64,000 bases of DNA from Ferdinandcohnia sp047246645 (GCF_047246645.1 NZ_JBFOKR010000018.1:40025-104024), one strand, 5' to 3'; positions 32,848 through 42,664 are shown, counted from the stretch's first letter. A program made the numbers and translations. The notes: generated from the sequence alone by a model not told the origin.

Positions 32848-34056
32848 TTATTTAGCAACTTCAATAGCTACATGTGGCCTTCGAATCGGCAGTAAAGTTC
32901 CAATTAATGCAATGGCTGCACCAACCAATAATACATTAGAAGTACCAGTTAATGCTACTGTCGATAGCATAGCAAAAACAAGTAGATCCATGACAGAATC
33001 AATAATCGAAAGCAATGATATCGTGGTAGCCCGTACCTCAGAAGGAATGATATCGTTGCTTAATTGTGAATAGATTGGGTACCGAATTGCTCTAACAAGT
33101 TTTAACACAAAGAATGCACCTAAAATCGTTAAAAGTGACTGCTCAAATATAGCAGACACAAATAGTCCTGCTACTGCCAAGAGTCCAGTAGCATTCATCA
33201 GAAATATCCTGGAGAACTTATTCGTTAACCATCCAATTGAATTTGATGCAAAATACCCTAGTATCGACGCACATGCATAAATGATTCCTATGTACATAAC
33301 AGGAAGGCCAGCATTCTTCATTAATGGCTGATCAAAATATTCATACACCGCGCCAGCTGGAATAAATACCAAAGTAACGTTTAAGAACATAATTAGTAGA
33401 TATGGAGCGCTTCGAATAACTTGTAACCCATTTTTAACTTGAGTAAAAGGGTTCTCTCGATATGTAGACGCATTTGGTGGTTGTTTTACACGTAAAACCA
33501 GAATCAACTCAACCAGATAAAACAATACACCCAAAACTATTAACATAATAAACTGTTCATTTTTTAAATCTTTCGCTAAGTAAGCACCAAATAAAACAGC
33601 AAAAACCATAGAGATAAACCCGGCTGATTGGATGTGCCCCATTGCTTTATCCATTTTGTTTTCATTGTCACTTTCCTTCAATGAATCATAGATTAATGCT
33701 TCATCCGCACCTGAAAAGAAAGTTACCGAAAAACCATTGATAAAGCTATACAAGAAGAAAATCCATGGTTGATATGCCACTACTAATAATAAAATACTTA
33801 CGATTTTAATTACGGTGCTAACTAAGAAAGATATCTTTGCTCCGTACCGATCCGCAAACACACCGGTAGGAACCTCCCCTATTAAAACCGCACCACTCCA
33901 AAACATTAGCACAATGAGAATTTCTGATGCTGATAACCCCCGCGATGTATAAAATAAAGTCAAAACGGGCGCTAAAAAGCTTATCGCTCCAAAAAAATGA
34001 ATCCAATACATCACTTTAATGTTATGTCCGGCGAGAGTGCCTTTTAATTCTTTCAT
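32848..34056 (-). CDS. MFS transporter, probable drug efflux pump (copy 2)
   Basis: The 402-residue protein is identical to the copy at 2219-3427 and keeps the complete leader with its 17-residue peptide. If the duplication is real, the cell has two pumps under the same attenuator, a plausible gene-dosage advantage under drug exposure. Confidence 0.85.
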   Translation of the reverse strand: MKELKGTLAGHNIKVMYWIHFFGAISFLAPVLTLFYTSRGLSASEILIVLMFWSGAVLIGEVPTGVFADRYGAKISFLVSTVIKIVSILLLVVAYQPWIFFLYSFINGFSVTFFSGADEALIYDSLKESDNENKMDKAMGHIQSAGFISMVFAVLFGAYLAKDLKNEQFIMLIVLGVLFYLVELILVLRVKQPPNASTYRENPFTQVKNGLQVIRSAPYLLIMFLNVTLVFIPAGAVYEYFDQPLMKNAGLPVMYIGIIYACASILGYFASNSIGWLTNKFSRIFLMNATGLLAVAGLFVSAIFEQSLLTILGAFFVLKLVRAIRYPIYSQLSNDIIPSEVRATTISLLSIIDSVMDLLVFAMLSTVALTGTSNVLLVGAAIALIGTLLPIRRPHVAIEVAK

Positions 34057-34065
34057 ATTTATTAT

Positions 34066-34143
34066 CTCCTACTCTTAAAAAGTTTTTAAATATAGTAAAG
34101 TAGGAGTAACCGATTAATTGTTCTATAGGAACGTTAAACGTTC
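34066..34143 (-). promoter_or_regulatory. Translational attenuator-like leader (copy 2)
   Basis: Same alternative stems as at 3437-3514: CUCCUACU with AGUAGGAG hiding the pump's ribosome site, or UUACUCCU with AGGAGUGA of the leader gene. Confidence 0.6.
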
Positions 34144-34187
34144 ACTCCTCCTATTTGGACTAAAAATGTTTTATTGTTTTTTGACAT
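34134..34187 (-). CDS. 17-residue leader peptide (copy 2)
   Basis: Identical to the ORF at 3505-3558, with AGAGGAGG 8 bases before the ATG. Confidence 0.6.
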   Translation of the reverse strand: MSKNNKTFLVQIGGVNV

Positions 34188-34217
34188 GTTCTATTCCTCC
34201 TCTAAATTAATAACCAA

Positions 34218-34246
34218 ATTTTATCATATAAGATTATTTTTGACAG
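34218..34246 (-). promoter_or_regulatory. Promoter of leader peptide and MFS gene (copy 2)
   Basis: CTGTCA-N17-TAAAAT on the minus strand, identical to 3589-3617. Confidence 0.45.
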
Positions 34247-34273
34247 TTAGATTTTTTTACAATTTTCTACATA

Positions 34274-34305
34274 ATTAAAAGCATGGAATTGTAAAATCCA
34301 TGCTC
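34274..34305 (-). terminator. Terminator of the sigma/anti-sigma operon (copy 2)
   Basis: AGCATGGA/TCCATGCT hairpin with TTTTAATT tail, identical to 3645-3676. Confidence 0.7.
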
Positions 34306-34351
34306 TTAGTGGAATGTCTTTTATTAAAAATTCCGATGTTTCTGCTGAGCT

Positions 34352-35464
34352 CTAGTATCCAATCTGGTTGTAAATCAACTCAAATTTTTTCCCGAATTCA
34401 TTAGAAAATTCACTAATATCTTCCCCATCAAAGAATTTCATGTTTAGGTCAAAAGCTATTTTCTGCAACTCATCAAATTCTTCTGACATACCTAACTTGG
34501 CTATTGCTTCCTCAAAATAATTAATGTAACCAATGCTGGCAAAGGCGATATGGGAAACACATTCGGTTTGATTCGCAAATGTTTTACAGTATTCTGAATT
34601 AGGTTGAAGATGTCGATATGTTTCTTTTAAATAAACTTCTAGTGTTGCATATTCAGTTACAGAAATTTGATACATTTCACTCTTGGGATTTGAACGTAAT
34701 GCGGTTTTAATTTCATAAACTTCCTTTGTTATCGTATCAAGAATTTGAAAAGCCGTTTCTTCAGTAAATTCACTAGATAAAAAGAATTCGAACAGATAAC
34801 CACCATCTATAAAGTCAAATGATGCTAGAAGGTACTTTCCATTCGTATTTTCAACAATTGAATACCAGACCGGTACTCCATTAATAAGTTTATTGTCTTT
34901 AAATTGGTTTTGGTTACTAAAATTAGAATAGGTTATACGGAAGTCTATTTTTCCATCAAAACGACCATAAACCAATTCAAGATTAGTTTCTTCAGTACTT
35001 TCTTCGACTAATTCACCAATATTTCTGGAATACTCTACGCTTATATCACGTTTATGGCCACCTGGTCCTTCCATCAAAGTTACAGCCGATATTGTGTAGT
35101 CTGCAAAAGAAGGATAAAACACTTCATAACCATAGATTGATTTCGTTTTTTCATTTATAACACTTATTGCTGGATCTAAAGGGACTTTGAATTGGTCATC
35201 AACCGGTTCTTCCTCCTGAACTATACTCGGATCATACCCATGTTGCTGTGGTTTCCCCATAAAATCTACTAACTTTGGGCTAAATAAAAGGAGCACTACG
35301 ACTGCAGCAGCAACGAATGAGAAATAGTATTTATAAGGAGTCTTTTGTTTTCTTTCTTGATTCAATGATACTAGTATTTTTTCCTTTTCCGTTTGTGATA
35401 CTTGAATATTCTTAAGTACAGTCTTATTAAAGGTGTTTTTCAGATCCTTTAATCCTCTTTCCAT
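34352..35464 (-). CDS. Probable membrane anti-sigma factor (copy 2)
   Basis: The 370-residue protein is identical to the copy at 3723-4835: a short charged cytoplasmic part, one membrane segment and a large outer domain. The 16-base overlap with the sigma gene is preserved. Function is inferred from context. Confidence 0.7.
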   Translation of the reverse strand: MERGLKDLKNTFNKTVLKNIQVSQTEKEKILVSLNQERKQKTPYKYYFSFVAAAVVVLLLFSPKLVDFMGKPQQHGYDPSIVQEEEPVDDQFKVPLDPAISVINEKTKSIYGYEVFYPSFADYTISAVTLMEGPGGHKRDISVEYSRNIGELVEESTEETNLELVYGRFDGKIDFRITYSNFSNQNQFKDNKLINGVPVWYSIVENTNGKYLLASFDFIDGGYLFEFFLSSEFTEETAFQILDTITKEVYEIKTALRSNPKSEMYQISVTEYATLEVYLKETYRHLQPNSEYCKTFANQTECVSHIAFASIGYINYFEEAIAKLGMSEEFDELQKIAFDLNMKFFDGEDISEFSNEFGKKFELIYNQIGY

Positions 35465-36003
35465 TCGTACTCACTCCCTTCCATACTCTCCTTTAATTTT
35501 ACGCGAGCCCTATATAATCTCGTTTTTACAGTGTTCACCTTTATGTTCATTACTTGGCTTATCTCTTCAATACTTAGTTCTTGATAATAATATAGAATAA
35601 TAACCTCACGAAATTTTAATGGTAATTGTAAGACCTGTTTACTTATGTAGATATCTTCTAATTTTGAAATCATTTTATCTTCGGGAGTATCTATTTCATA
35701 TTGACTATCATCTATTTTCTCTTTATAAATTAGGTTTCGAAAACTCCATCTCTTCAAAGCATCTTTACATTTATTAATTGTTATTTTGACAAGCCACGTT
35801 TTATAGCTGCTTTCATATCTGAATCCTTCCAGATTGCGATAACATGAAATAAACACTTCTTGCACAATGTCTTCTGCTAAGGAATGGTCCTTAACATAGA
35901 GATACGCTAATCTCTTAATCTCAGTCCCATAATCATCTAAAAGCCTTTCAATGATAAGGACTTTATCATCAGATATTGATAATTCATTTATGTAATCCTC
36001 CAC
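35449..36003 (-). CDS. ECF-type sigma factor (copy 2)
   Basis: The 184-residue sigma factor is identical to the copy at 4820-5374, again starting at a GTG six bases after AAAGGGGGG and preceded by the same ECF-type promoter. With both sigma and anti-sigma duplicated, stoichiometry would be unchanged. Confidence 0.88.
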   Translation of the reverse strand: MEDYINELSISDDKVLIIERLLDDYGTEIKRLAYLYVKDHSLAEDIVQEVFISCYRNLEGFRYESSYKTWLVKITINKCKDALKRWSFRNLIYKEKIDDSQYEIDTPEDKMISKLEDIYISKQVLQLPLKFREVIILYYYQELSIEEISQVMNIKVNTVKTRLYRARVKLKESMEGSEYEWKED

Positions 36004-36026
36004 TGTATTCCCCCCTTTCACTACAA

Positions 36027-36056
36027 TAGACGACACACCTTAATTAGAGGTTCCCC
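36027..36056 (-). promoter_or_regulatory. ECF-type autoregulatory promoter (copy 2)
   Basis: GGGGAACCT and CGTCTA separated as at 5398-5427 (17 bases between GGAAC and CGTC). Confidence 0.75.
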
Positions 36057-36258
36057 TAAGTCAACTTAATTTTCTTCTATTTAGTAAGCGAGTAGTTTGT
36101 CCATTTACTATTTTCCGTTAGGTATGTATCTTATTTCAAGTATCATTATTACAGATGTGCCAATATCGTGAACCCCCTATTTTTGTTTTTCAAAAAGTTA
36201 TATTATGATTGTTGTACTTACAACTTGGAAACATCAGAATGTCGGAGGCAACAGTAAA

Positions 36259-37857
36259 ATGGGGTTTATTGAAGAATTACTAGAACAGCCGTTATTATTA
36301 TTATTTTTAATATTATTTTTGGGGTCGTGGATTGGACAAACAAAGATTAAAGGATTGAGTTTAGGTTCAGCCGGTATCCTTCTTATTGCAATGACATTTG
36401 GACACTTTGGCTATCAAGTATCCCCTATTGTACAGAACTTTGGACTTAGTTTGTTCATTGTGGCAGTAGGCTTGCAAGCCGGACCACGCTTTTTCCGAAT
36501 GATTCGCTCTAGTGGAATTATATTTGGAATCATATCAATCATCATCGTGATCGTTGCAGCTATAACAACGATTATTGTAGCTAAGGTATTCGATTTATCA
36601 GCAGCCCTTAGTATTGGTATCATGACTGGAGCGTTGACAAGTACACCAGGACTTGCAGCGGCTCTTCAGGCTACAAATGACCCGCTCGCATCAGTAGGTT
36701 ATGGTATAGCCTACCCATTTGGAGTTGTTGCAGTCGTTCTTTTTGTACAATTACTGCCAAGAATACTACGCGTTGATTTGGAGAAAGATTTACAACTGAA
36801 AAACAACCCGGTGAGAAATGAAGAATCTCCGGAAGTAATGACGATAGAAGTTACGAATCAATCTATCAATAGAAAGACATTAAGTGAGCTTAAATTTCAA
36901 AAGCGGAACTCAATCGTAATAAGCCGTGTAATCCGTGGTCATAGGAGCATTATAGCGTTAAATGATACAGTAATCTTAAAAGGAGATCGCCTTGTAACAG
37001 TTGGCGAACGCTTAGAACTGAATAAGTTTTGTAAATTCGTAGGAATTGAAGTTCCCACGTCACTTCAGAACGTTGATCATATAAAGCTTCGAAAGGTAGT
37101 TGTTGATTCTGAGGAAGTTATCGGTAAAACGATCAAGGAATTGAATTTACGTAAGGAGTACGGAGTGACCGTTACACGTATTGAACGAAGCGGTATCGAG
37201 TTCAGTCAAAATGCAAAAATGCGTTTAGAACGTGGCGATGTGCTAACAATTGTAAGTAGTGAGGATCGCTTAAACGATGTTGAAAAGCTTTTTACAAGAA
37301 AAAAGCTATTGGTTACCAATGTTCATATTTTTTCGTTAAGTATTATTCTTTTACTTGGAATTTTATTAGGAATGGTCCCGATCCACCTTCCCGGACTTGG
37401 AACAATAACTCTTGGCGTTGCTGGTGGTCCGCTTTTTGTTGCTCTAATCATTGGTCACTTTGGGAAATTAGGACCTATTCAAGCAAGATATTTTCAGCCA
37501 TCTAATCAAGTAATACGCGATATTGGGCTTGCCTTATTTTTAGCAGGAGCTGGAACTACTGCCGGTTCAGGCTTAGTAGATGTCATTCAAGAAGAAGGAC
37601 TTCGATTGGTACTTGGTGGCGCAATTATTACGCTCCTTCCAATGATTGTTGGATTTTTTATAGCGCGTAAATTCTTCCACCTGAGTATTGTTCATTCATT
37701 AGGAGCACTATGTGGCGGGATGACAAGTACACCAGGACTTGGTTCTGTTAACCAATTGATTGACTCAGAGGACCCGGCAATTGCTTATGCAGCAGCTTAT
37801 CCTTTTGCACTAATATTAGTAGCGGTCATGTCGCAGTTGTTGATATTTTTCTTTTGA
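36259..37857 (+). CDS. AspT/YidE-type transporter with TrkA-C domains (intact copy)
   Basis: This 532-residue membrane protein consists of two homologous membrane halves around a central soluble part. The motif TSTPGL appears once in each half (ALTSTPGLAAAL near residue 130, GMTSTPGLGSVN near 495), as expected for the aspartate:alanine exchanger-like family. Two TrkA-C (RCK_C) domains occupy about residues 185-345 and probably bind a regulatory ligand. It may exchange amino or organic acids; the substrate is unknown. The ATG at 36259 follows GGAGG by ten bases. Its end, with the last hydrophobic helix, is complete here, unlike the left copy. Confidence 0.88.
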   Translation: MGFIEELLEQPLLLLFLILFLGSWIGQTKIKGLSLGSAGILLIAMTFGHFGYQVSPIVQNFGLSLFIVAVGLQAGPRFFRMIRSSGIIFGIISIIIVIVAAITTIIVAKVFDLSAALSIGIMTGALTSTPGLAAALQATNDPLASVGYGIAYPFGVVAVVLFVQLLPRILRVDLEKDLQLKNNPVRNEESPEVMTIEVTNQSINRKTLSELKFQKRNSIVISRVIRGHRSIIALNDTVILKGDRLVTVGERLELNKFCKFVGIEVPTSLQNVDHIKLRKVVVDSEEVIGKTIKELNLRKEYGVTVTRIERSGIEFSQNAKMRLERGDVLTIVSSEDRLNDVEKLFTRKKLLVTNVHIFSLSIILLLGILLGMVPIHLPGLGTITLGVAGGPLFVALIIGHFGKLGPIQARYFQPSNQVIRDIGLALFLAGAGTTAGSGLVDVIQEEGLRLVLGGAIITLLPMIVGFFIARKFFHLSIVHSLGALCGGMTSTPGLGSVNQLIDSEDPAIAYAAAYPFALILVAVMSQLLIFFF

Positions 37858-37873
37858 GGTCTAGTAAAAAAGT

Positions 37874-37918
37874 AAAAAGTATTGCAATTCTAGTTACAAC
37901 TGAATTGCAATGCTTTTT
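37874..37918. terminator. Bidirectional terminator
   Basis: AAAAAGTATTGCAATTC pairs with GAATTGCAATGCTTTTT (one mismatch) between the transporter and the convergent gene at 37930. Confidence 0.85.
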
Positions 37919-37929
37919 CATTTCCTTAA

Positions 37930-38409
37930 TCAATTGCCATTGGGTACTTGTTCGATTGGTTGTTCTACACCTTTTTCTAATAGCCAGTCTGACAGTTGCT
38001 GAAAAACTTCTTGTTCATTTTCAACCATTTTATATCTCTTCTTATCACTTACAATGTATCCTTTTTCATTAATATCTAAATCATAATTAAGTATTTCTCC
38101 GTTTTGATTTCGATAGAACACATGCATGCTAAAAGTATTTCCATCATTTCGAATGTTTTTACTTCCAAATGATCTTGTATACGAAACAGAGTCGAATATC
38201 TGAATCATTTGCTGAGGGGATATGTCTTTGTCGTTAAATTCAATCAAGTAAAAATTTGGCCAATCACCATTAAAGTTACTAAAATAAATATGTTCTATTT
38301 GAGTCGAATGTGGTAGTACACTTTTTGATGATAAGGGAAAAGAAAAATAGAATAGCGTTGTAACGATTACTAGGATAACTAATAATAGAGCGATTATTGA
38401 CTTTTTCAA
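37930..38409 (-). CDS. Membrane-anchored or secreted protein of unknown function (159 aa)
   Basis: One hydrophobic segment (about residues 5-25) is followed by an extracytoplasmic domain of about 130 residues, rich in aromatic residues and Asn/Asp, with no motif I recognise. The start is a TTG 11 bases after AAGGAG. It ends at the terminator shared with the transporter. The topology, though not the sequence, resembles the proteins at 49996 and 51378. Confidence 0.6.
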   Translation of the reverse strand: MKKSIIALLLVILVIVTTLFYFSFPLSSKSVLPHSTQIEHIYFSNFNGDWPNFYLIEFNDKDISPQQMIQIFDSVSYTRSFGSKNIRNDGNTFSMHVFYRNQNGEILNYDLDINEKGYIVSDKKRYKMVENEQEVFQQLSDWLLEKGVEQPIEQVPNGN

Positions 38410-38548
38410 TTTGGATACTTCTCCTTTTCAGACTTTCCATAATTCTTATTAAAAACAAAAGTATATATACATATATTCTGGAAAACTTTTCAATTCCCTT
38501 CTTCATCAAAAAAGCGATAATCCTTCTATGATTATCACTTCCGATTGG

Positions 38549-38635
38549 TTAGTTATCAGTTTTATTTGTATTCCACGCTACAGCTCCAAATATTGCTGCT
38601 ATGATTAAAATAATCCATTTTATTACGTTTTTCAT
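38549..38635 (-). CDS. 28-residue membrane peptide downstream of pepF
   Basis: The ORF begins MKNVIKWIILIIAAIFGAV and ends WNTNKTDN, a single membrane helix with a basic start. GAGGTG lies five bases before the ATG, and the gene starts 12 bases after the pepF stop on the same strand. It is probably co-transcribed. Function is unknown. Confidence 0.6.
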   Translation of the reverse strand: MKNVIKWIILIIAAIFGAVAWNTNKTDN

Positions 38636-38647
38636 CTCTGCACCTCT

Positions 38648-40447
38648 TTATTCTGAAGAAGTTAATGTCAAAAACTCTTCTATATCCTTTACACATAACT
38701 TTATTCCTTTTTCCCAGAAATCTACTGAAGTAATGTCCTCATTTAGATGTTTCTTCACTAAATCTTCTATGGACATACTGCCTGAATCCCGGAGCAATTC
38801 TATATATTTCTTTTCAAACTCTTTGCCACTTTCTTTTGATTTTGAATAAAGGCTTAGGGAAAATAGGTATCCGAAAGTATATGGAAAGTTATAGAATGGC
38901 GATTTGGTTAAATAGTAATGTGGTGTCCAAATCCACGAGTGTAAAGAAGCGTTTTCAAATGACCCTTCATAGGCGGTATCAAAAGATTCTTGCATAAGTT
39001 CATTTAAACGTTTCGAAGGTACGAATCCCGATTTACGTTCTTTATAAAAGGTCTTTTCAAACAAGAATCTAGCATGCATATTCATAAAATTCATGACACT
39101 GCGCTTTATCTTTTCATCAAGTACAAACAATTTCTCTTCGGTGGATTTCGCCTCATTTAATGCTGCATCTAATATAATTTGTTCTGAAAAAGTAGAAGCA
39201 GTTTCTGCAATACTTAATGGATATTGCCTATTCAATCCATCAACGTGTTTCATGGCGTAATTGTGAAAAGCATGACCTAATTCATGTGCTAAAGTTAGAA
39301 CATTCGTGATACTCTCACTGTAGGTCATAAATATTCTTGATTCCCCTGAAAGAGGAAAATTTGCACAAAATGCAACAGCAGACTTATTCGGCCGATTTTC
39401 AGCCTCTATCCAGCCATTTTCAAAAGCCTGTCTAGCGAAACTTTCTAATTCATTTCCGAAAAAACTATAATGCTTCAAAATAAAGTCAACCGCTTCTGGA
39501 TACTCTATTTTTTGATTACCTTTTCCTATAGATGCCCAAAAATTGTATGACTGCATCTTACTATCGCCATTCATCGCTGCTTTTTTATTCAAGTAATTGA
39601 TAAATGTTTTTTTATAATTGCTTACAGCAGTCCACATTGAATGTAATGTTTCCTCTGTCAAACGATTATCATGTAAAGGTTCGATTAATACATTCTCCAA
39701 CCCTCTTTTTTTGTACACTTGTAAACGAAAACCCGCAATAGAATTTAAAATTAATGCAAAAAGTTCTTCTTGCTCTTTCCATATTTCTTCTAATGCAAAA
39801 TGAGCTGTTTTACGAACTTCTTCGCTTGGATGAGAACGCAATTGGATGGTTTGACCTACGGATAACTCTTTGGTTTCTCCTTCTATATTTACTTTAACCT
39901 TTATACTTCCTACCGTTGAGTTATAAAGTTGTCCCCATGCATGGTAACCATCAACCATCAGGACTGAAATTAATCTTTCTTCTTCCCCAGGTAGATATGT
40001 ATCTGCTTTTTTACTCCATTCCTTAAGTAAAAACTTATAGTTACTTAAAGCCTTTGTCTCTAATGCCTCATCCCATTCATTTTTACTAGTATTCAAAATA
40101 ACATTCTGCAATTTCTTTACTGTCGACTCATATCGAGCAGTAATTGAAGATACTTGCCCTCGAAGAGTAATAGCTTTTTGATCTTTTGGGTTTTGTGCAA
40201 TAAGACAGGTTATAAAAGAGTTGGCTTGAGATAGACTAATAGAAACCTCACCTATCTGTTTAAGTATGGATTTAACTGTAAATGAATGCTTTTCTTCTAG
40301 TAGATTAGGAAAATCATGCACTTTTTCTTCTAATTCAATTACCAAGGTTTCAAGTTGTTTTATATGACTATGAAATTGAGATGACTTACTTCCTTCTAGA
40401 TACAAATTATCAAGATTCCAGTTCATTGAATATAGCGTTTGAGTCAT
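38648..40447 (-). CDS. M3-family oligoendopeptidase (PepF-like)
   Basis: This 599-residue cytoplasmic zinc peptidase cleaves short peptides. The zinc motif HELGHAFHNYAMKH lies near residue 385, and the third ligand glutamate is in SIAETASTFSE about 25 residues later, the usual spacing for M3 peptidases. The helical N-terminal domain and the length match the pepF/M3 oligoendopeptidase group. GGGGGA precedes the ATG. A 28-residue membrane peptide gene follows immediately. Confidence 0.92.
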   Translation of the reverse strand: MTQTLYSMNWNLDNLYLEGSKSSQFHSHIKQLETLVIELEEKVHDFPNLLEEKHSFTVKSILKQIGEVSISLSQANSFITCLIAQNPKDQKAITLRGQVSSITARYESTVKKLQNVILNTSKNEWDEALETKALSNYKFLLKEWSKKADTYLPGEEERLISVLMVDGYHAWGQLYNSTVGSIKVKVNIEGETKELSVGQTIQLRSHPSEEVRKTAHFALEEIWKEQEELFALILNSIAGFRLQVYKKRGLENVLIEPLHDNRLTEETLHSMWTAVSNYKKTFINYLNKKAAMNGDSKMQSYNFWASIGKGNQKIEYPEAVDFILKHYSFFGNELESFARQAFENGWIEAENRPNKSAVAFCANFPLSGESRIFMTYSESITNVLTLAHELGHAFHNYAMKHVDGLNRQYPLSIAETASTFSEQIILDAALNEAKSTEEKLFVLDEKIKRSVMNFMNMHARFLFEKTFYKERKSGFVPSKRLNELMQESFDTAYEGSFENASLHSWIWTPHYYLTKSPFYNFPYTFGYLFSLSLYSKSKESGKEFEKKYIELLRDSGSMSIEDLVKKHLNEDITSVDFWEKGIKLCVKDIEEFLTLTSSE

Positions 40448-40660
40448 TTGTTCCCCCAGAGTACTTTTTTATCAATCGAACGTATATTCTTATAATAACA
40501 TAATATGGAAATAGTTGGGGTATTTTCTTCGATATATCTTACTGTAACTCTCGATAATTTTACATCTAACAATGAACTAATTTTTGAATCCATAAAACAC
40601 TCCCCAAAATATACTACAATGAATTATTAACATCTTACTATTCAAGTCAATAATCACTTA

Positions 40661-41371
40661 TTATTCATTTTTCTTAAATAGAGCAGTCCATAATCCATTT
40701 ACACCGAAAACTCCTTTAGATGGTTCTAGTTCTTTCATTTTTCTTATTTCAATCACTTCAAAATCACGAAAAATGCTTCGCAATTTTTCTTCTGTGAACC
40801 CTAAACCACCTTTCAGACTACGTAGCTTATAAACTTCTAAGTCAGAAATTGAAGCACCCCCAAATTCTCCACCTTCAACGAAGCAAGTAATAGCAAAGTG
40901 GCCGCCAGGTTTTAAAGCTTCCAATACTAACTCTATATAACTCATCCTTCTATGGGGAGCTATATGATGAAAGCAGCCTGAGTCATAAACAACGTCATAT
41001 GTACCTTCTGCAATTTCTAACTTAAAGATATTTCTAGTAATAAAATTCACGATAACGTTCCTTTGCTTTGCCCTTTCAATCGCCCAATCAAGTGCTTCTT
41101 GTGACATATCAACTGCGTCGACTGTGCAACCTTTATCAGCAAAATAAATAGCGTTTCTGCCCGGACCACAGCCAAGATCAAGGACTTTTCCTTTGTTGAT
41201 GAGATTTTTATCAAAATAGTTTACTAAGTTCTCATCTGGAGAATCTATAAAGAAAGGTACCTTCCGTTCACGAACTGAATAAAAATCATCCCAATTAAAA
41301 CTAGATTCTTCTTGAAGTAATTCATCCAACATTTCTAATAAATCATCATAATTATAAATAATTTCCTTCAA
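40661..41371 (-). CDS. Class I SAM-dependent methyltransferase
   Basis: This 236-residue enzyme has the SAM-binding motif VLDLGCGPGRNAIYFA (about residues 63-78), the acidic motif VDAVDMS and the YDVVYDSGCFHH segment. The substrate is not predictable; related Bacillus proteins are generic small-molecule methyltransferases, including tellurite/thiopurine-type. The start is a TTG shortly after GAGGGG. It stands alone, with a gene-free region upstream. Confidence 0.85.
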   Translation of the reverse strand: MKEIIYNYDDLLEMLDELLQEESSFNWDDFYSVRERKVPFFIDSPDENLVNYFDKNLINKGKVLDLGCGPGRNAIYFADKGCTVDAVDMSQEALDWAIERAKQRNVIVNFITRNIFKLEIAEGTYDVVYDSGCFHHIAPHRRMSYIELVLEALKPGGHFAITCFVEGGEFGGASISDLEVYKLRSLKGGLGFTEEKLRSIFRDFEVIEIRKMKELEPSKGVFGVNGLWTALFKKNE

Positions 41372-41687
41372 TATTATCCCCTCTTTCCTATACCTAATTT
41401 TAACAAAATATTACAAAATACTCTGTAACAGAAACATTAAGTGAAAATTAATTATGTTTGTTCAAATATAAGTAAAAAGGGGTAATTTTTGCTTTTAAAT
41501 AGCCTTTATAATTGAATCTGACCATTTAAAAAGTTTTTGAGGGTATCAACCTTATTTAGATAACAAATTGTTTCAGGAAGCAGAAAAACAGTTAATATTA
41601 GATCCTCTTGTTAATTTTTAGCAATTAATTATTACAAACATTTCAATTTTATTACAAAGGAAATCGACTAATAATTAACCAAGACAT
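41372..41687. other. Gene-free region
   Basis: AT-rich sequence with no ORF that has a ribosome site, and no strong hairpin apart from the terminator that follows at its right end. It should contain the methyltransferase promoter, but no convincing match was found. Confidence 0.5.
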
Positions 41688-41725
41688 TAAAAAAGGTGCT
41701 ACACCATTATGATAGTTAGCACCTC
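41688..41725 (-). terminator. Terminator of the DUF4085-like gene
   Basis: AGGTGCTA pairs with TAGCACCT across 15 bases; TTTTTT follows on the minus strand. Confidence 0.8.
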
Positions 41726-41743
41726 TAATCCTGTTATCACTAC

Positions 41744-42403
41744 TTATTTCAATTGTTTGATCATTACATCTTCAGCAATTATTGAGAACTCTGAAAGTGG
41801 ATTATCAAATAATACGCCTAGTTCAAATTGCTTGTTTTCACAAACATATACTTCATCATAAAGCCAAAATGCCCCCTCCAAATTACGAGACATTGTTACC
41901 TTCTTCACACCTGTAAAGGTTAGTTGAATATCTGTAAAATAGTGAAAACCTCCACTACAATCCAATATCATACTCAATGTATCAGTAGAGTCATACTTTA
42001 TTGACTTTATAGATGCATCGTGTAGTGATTTCTCATGTAATTGAACAACATTTTTAGGAAGTTTATTCTTAATCGACTTAAAATGATTATTGTATTCTTG
42101 ATAGATTCTTTCCATTCTTTCATCATATTCTCTTAACCATTGATTAACCTTTTCCCTTAATTCTAGTGTTGGGTATTCTGAATTAATTGTTCCATCATGT
42201 ATGTATGGATGAAGTGATTCGGGTAGGTACTTTAATAAGTCACTTTTTCGTGATTCGAGGTCTAGTCTAGCATTCTCTTTATAATCAATACCCTCTTCCT
42301 CATAATATTGAATCATCTCATCCCATTCTTCTCTTGTTTCAGGAAATGCCATGAATCCATTTACCTGCATCTCGTTATACCAATCGATTGTAAAAAACCT
42401 CAT
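41744..42403 (-). CDS. DUF4085-like protein
   Basis: This 219-residue soluble protein starts MRFFTIDWYNEMQ, like the conserved start of DUF4085 proteins found in Bacillus accessory regions. A helical, charged first half is followed by a strand-rich second half, much like immunity or SMI1/KNR4-like folds. No catalytic motif is visible. GGAGG precedes the ATG at 42403, which is preferred over one five codons earlier. A possible immunity role is speculation. Confidence 0.6.
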   Translation of the reverse strand: MRFFTIDWYNEMQVNGFMAFPETREEWDEMIQYYEEEGIDYKENARLDLESRKSDLLKYLPESLHPYIHDGTINSEYPTLELREKVNQWLREYDERMERIYQEYNNHFKSIKNKLPKNVVQLHEKSLHDASIKSIKYDSTDTLSMILDCSGGFHYFTDIQLTFTGVKKVTMSRNLEGAFWLYDEVYVCENKQFELGVLFDNPLSEFSIIAEDVMIKQLK

Positions 42404-42442
42404 TTGTATCTCCTCCAACTGTATCTATCTAGTTGACAATTC

Positions 42443-42613
42443 TTAAAAAATAACACCAATTACCCATTGAACGATAAATGCAAATACAGTAGTTATAAGT
42501 ATGTCAATAGCAATCATTTTCTTTTTCCGAACCTCATATTTTGAATCTAAAAAAAACCTAAATATATAAAATACTGTAAAGGCTCCCAGTAGTTCTAAGA
42601 AATTAAAATACAT
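42443..42613 (-). CDS. 56-residue membrane protein with two helices
   Basis: Two hydrophobic segments flank a basic loop (KYEVRKKKM). GGAGAG lies five bases before the ATG. The gene sits between the Nudix gene and the DUF4085-like gene on the same strand and may belong to one transcript. I do not recognise a family. Confidence 0.6.
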   Translation of the reverse strand: MYFNFLELLGAFTVFYIFRFFLDSKYEVRKKKMIAIDILITTVFAFIVQWVIGVIF

Positions 42614-42664
42614 AAACACTCTCCATTAGCCTTAATCACAACCAGTTCATAACAGTATACCAAG

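Larger units (their letters stand above)
30630..37790. repeat. Right copy of the large direct repeat
   Basis: Identical in all predicted proteins and in register to bases 1-7161. On the left it continues smoothly from the selO upstream region; on the right it continues into the natural 3' end of the transporter gene. It therefore looks like the ancestral arrangement at the right side, while the left copy's end at 7161 is the novel joint. Confidence 0.95.
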
